7,087 nucleotides of DNA from a bacterium. Lineage in GTDB: Bacteria; Chloroflexota; Dormibacteria; UBA8260; Bog-877. Below are positions 6,111 through 7,087 of this stretch, piece by piece. The notes beneath the pieces are model-generated. The model was not told where the DNA came from, made no database searches, and worked only from the letters and a program-made list of their open reading frames with translations. Within the stretch, counting starts at the first letter, position 1; each line of letters begins with the position of its first letter. The position numbers were made by a program, and so were the translations under genes. The stretch is from assembly GCA_021817025.1 (NCBI GenBank), contig JAKAWF010000169.1, forward strand, positions 1 through 7,087, written 5' to 3'.

Positions 6111-7087
6111 GTGAGCATCCGGTTCCTCCACACCTCGGACTGGCAGGTGGGGATGACTCGCGCGTTCCTCTCCGCCGACGCGCAGGCCCGCTACGCGGAT
6201 GACCAGATCGAAGCCGTCCGCCAGCTCGCCCGCACCGCATCCGAGCAAGAGTGCACCTTCGCCGTAGTCGCAGGCGATATCTTCGACTCACTCCTGCCCA
6301 GCCGGCGGGTCATCACGAGAGCACTGGACGCCCTCGCCACCTTCAGCGTCCCCGTCTTTCTGCTCCCCGGAAACCACGACGCCGACAACCCAGCGGGCCT
6401 CTGGGCCCCAGGACGGATGCCAGTGCCGCTGCCACCGGCGGTGCGCGTGCTCCACGATGCGACGCCGGTCCAGGTTCCGGCCCTGCCCGTGGAGGTGGTG
6501 GGAGCCCCGTGGCCGAGCCGCAAGCCCGACATGGACTTGTTGGACGCTGCCCTTGCCCCCCTCGACCCGGCGCCCTCTGGGACGATGCGGGTAGCCGTCG
6601 GGCACGGCGCCGTGGACTCCCTGAACCCCGACCCGCTGAGCGCCTCACTCATCTCGGTAGCAGGACTCAGGGCCGCGATCGCAAGCCGACGGGTCAGCTA
6701 CGTAGCGCTCGGCGATCGCCACTCCGTTACCGAGGTCTCCGAGCGCGTGTGGTACTCAGGCGCCCCGGTCGCGACCGACTTCGACGAGACCGACAGCAAC
6801 AAGGCGCTGGTAGTCGACCTAGACCCTGATGGGGCCGCCGTCGAGCCCGTCACGATTGGACGGTGGCGCTTCGTGCGCCGACACTTCGATCTGGACGGCG
6901 CAGAGAGCGTTCGAGCGCTTGCCGATTCGCTGGCCAGCCTTCCCAACAAGGAGCGGACGGTCGTGCGCCTCGCCTTGGTGGGCACGGTCGACCTCGCCAC
7001 AGCAGAACTCCTGGACCAGACTTTGGCCGAGAGCCGGGACCTGCTGGCGAGCCTCGAGGTCTCAGAAGGTCGGAGCGAACTGGTCGT
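6111..7087 (+). CDS. sbcD: SbcD-like metallophosphoesterase (DNA repair exonuclease subunit), C-terminus beyond window
   Basis: GTG 6111 is preceded by GGAG at 6098-6101 with 9 bases of spacing, and 325 codons remain open to the right edge. The protein begins SIRFLHTSDWQVGM, the SbcD/Mre11 phosphoesterase motif I (Asp10), followed by VVAGDIFDS (Asp56), LPGNHDAD (Asn88, His89), VGHGAVD (His165) and ALGDRHS (Asp202, His204), the expected metal-binding series of calcineurin-like enzymes. The usual His of motif I (D-W-H) is Gln12 here; I recall DWQ variants from actinobacterial members. SbcD pairs with the SMC-like ATPase SbcC to open and resect DNA hairpins and blocked ends in the cytoplasm; sbcC usually follows, here beyond the edge. 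The visible part contains no TTA codons and its GC-rich codon choice looks native to the host. The capsule and C-terminal regions are incomplete. The superfamily is firm; SbcD versus a neighbouring exonuclease subgroup is less so. Confidence 0.85.
   Translation, partial: MSIRFLHTSDWQVGMTRAFLSADAQARYADDQIEAVRQLARTASEQECTFAVVAGDIFDSLLPSRRVITRALDALATFSVPVFLLPGNHDADNPAGLWAPGRMPVPLPPAVRVLHDATPVQVPALPVEVVGAPWPSRKPDMDLLDAALAPLDPAPSGTMRVAVGHGAVDSLNPDPLSASLISVAGLRAAIASRRVSYVALGDRHSVTEVSERVWYSGAPVATDFDETDSNKALVVDLDPDGAAVEPVTIGRWRFVRRHFDLDGAESVRALADSLASLPNKERTVVRLALVGTVDLATAELLDQTLAESRDLLASLEVSEGRSELV

Noticed and set aside
6251..6829. Plus-strand open frame of 192 residues inside the SbcD-like gene
   Set aside because: Out-of-frame shadow of the phosphoesterase gene; Arg-rich and without motifs.
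1..7087. tRNA genes, CRISPR arrays, attachment sites
   Set aside because: I found no T-arm-like sequence with a fitting acceptor, no regularly spaced repeats, and no duplicated tRNA end.

Overview
The window is high-GC DNA that looks actinobacterial. Evidence for this is the GC-rich codon choice, GTG starts, two genes apparently transcribed without a leader (a -10-like box about 7-8 bases before the start codon), and proteins of actinobacterial flavour (the SbcD-like phosphoesterase and the HicB-like protein). It reads as an accessory, defence-island-like stretch ending at the edge of a more ordinary DNA-repair gene. The genus cannot be fixed from this piece.

Layout. At 1-186 (minus) is the N-terminal piece of an unrecognised gene running off the left edge, with a good Shine-Dalgarno and a plausible promoter at 271-300. 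At 354-623 (minus) is a decayed C-terminal fragment of an IS256-family (Mutator-type) transposase with an in-frame stop. At 968-2437 (minus) is a complete 489-residue, almost entirely helical protein with TPR-like stretches, a coiled coil and a C-terminal hydrophobic segment; its function is not recognised. After a 537-bp gap, 2975-4492 (plus) encodes a 505-residue OLD-like protein: an AAA15/ABC-type ATPase fused to a Toprim nuclease-like domain. Then come about 865 bp without a convincing gene, a 76-residue HicB-like antitoxin without a visible HicA partner (5358-5588, plus), about 520 bp without a convincing gene, and the first 325 codons of an SbcD-like metallophosphoesterase (6111 to the right edge, plus).

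How they may work together. The OLD-like ATPase-nuclease is the best candidate for a phage or plasmid defence effector; no UvrD-like helicase (GajB) or reverse transcriptase sits next to it, so it resembles a stand-alone (class 1-like) OLD protein rather than Gabija or a retron. The divergent helical protein is the only other complete large gene beside it and could be a partner, but the 537-bp gap and opposite orientation mean this is inference only. The IS256 relic, the partnerless HicB-like gene, three TTA codons in the OLD-like gene and long gene-poor gaps all fit a region remodelled by gene gain and decay. The SbcD-like gene probably begins an sbcDC-type repair pair whose ATPase subunit would lie beyond the right edge.
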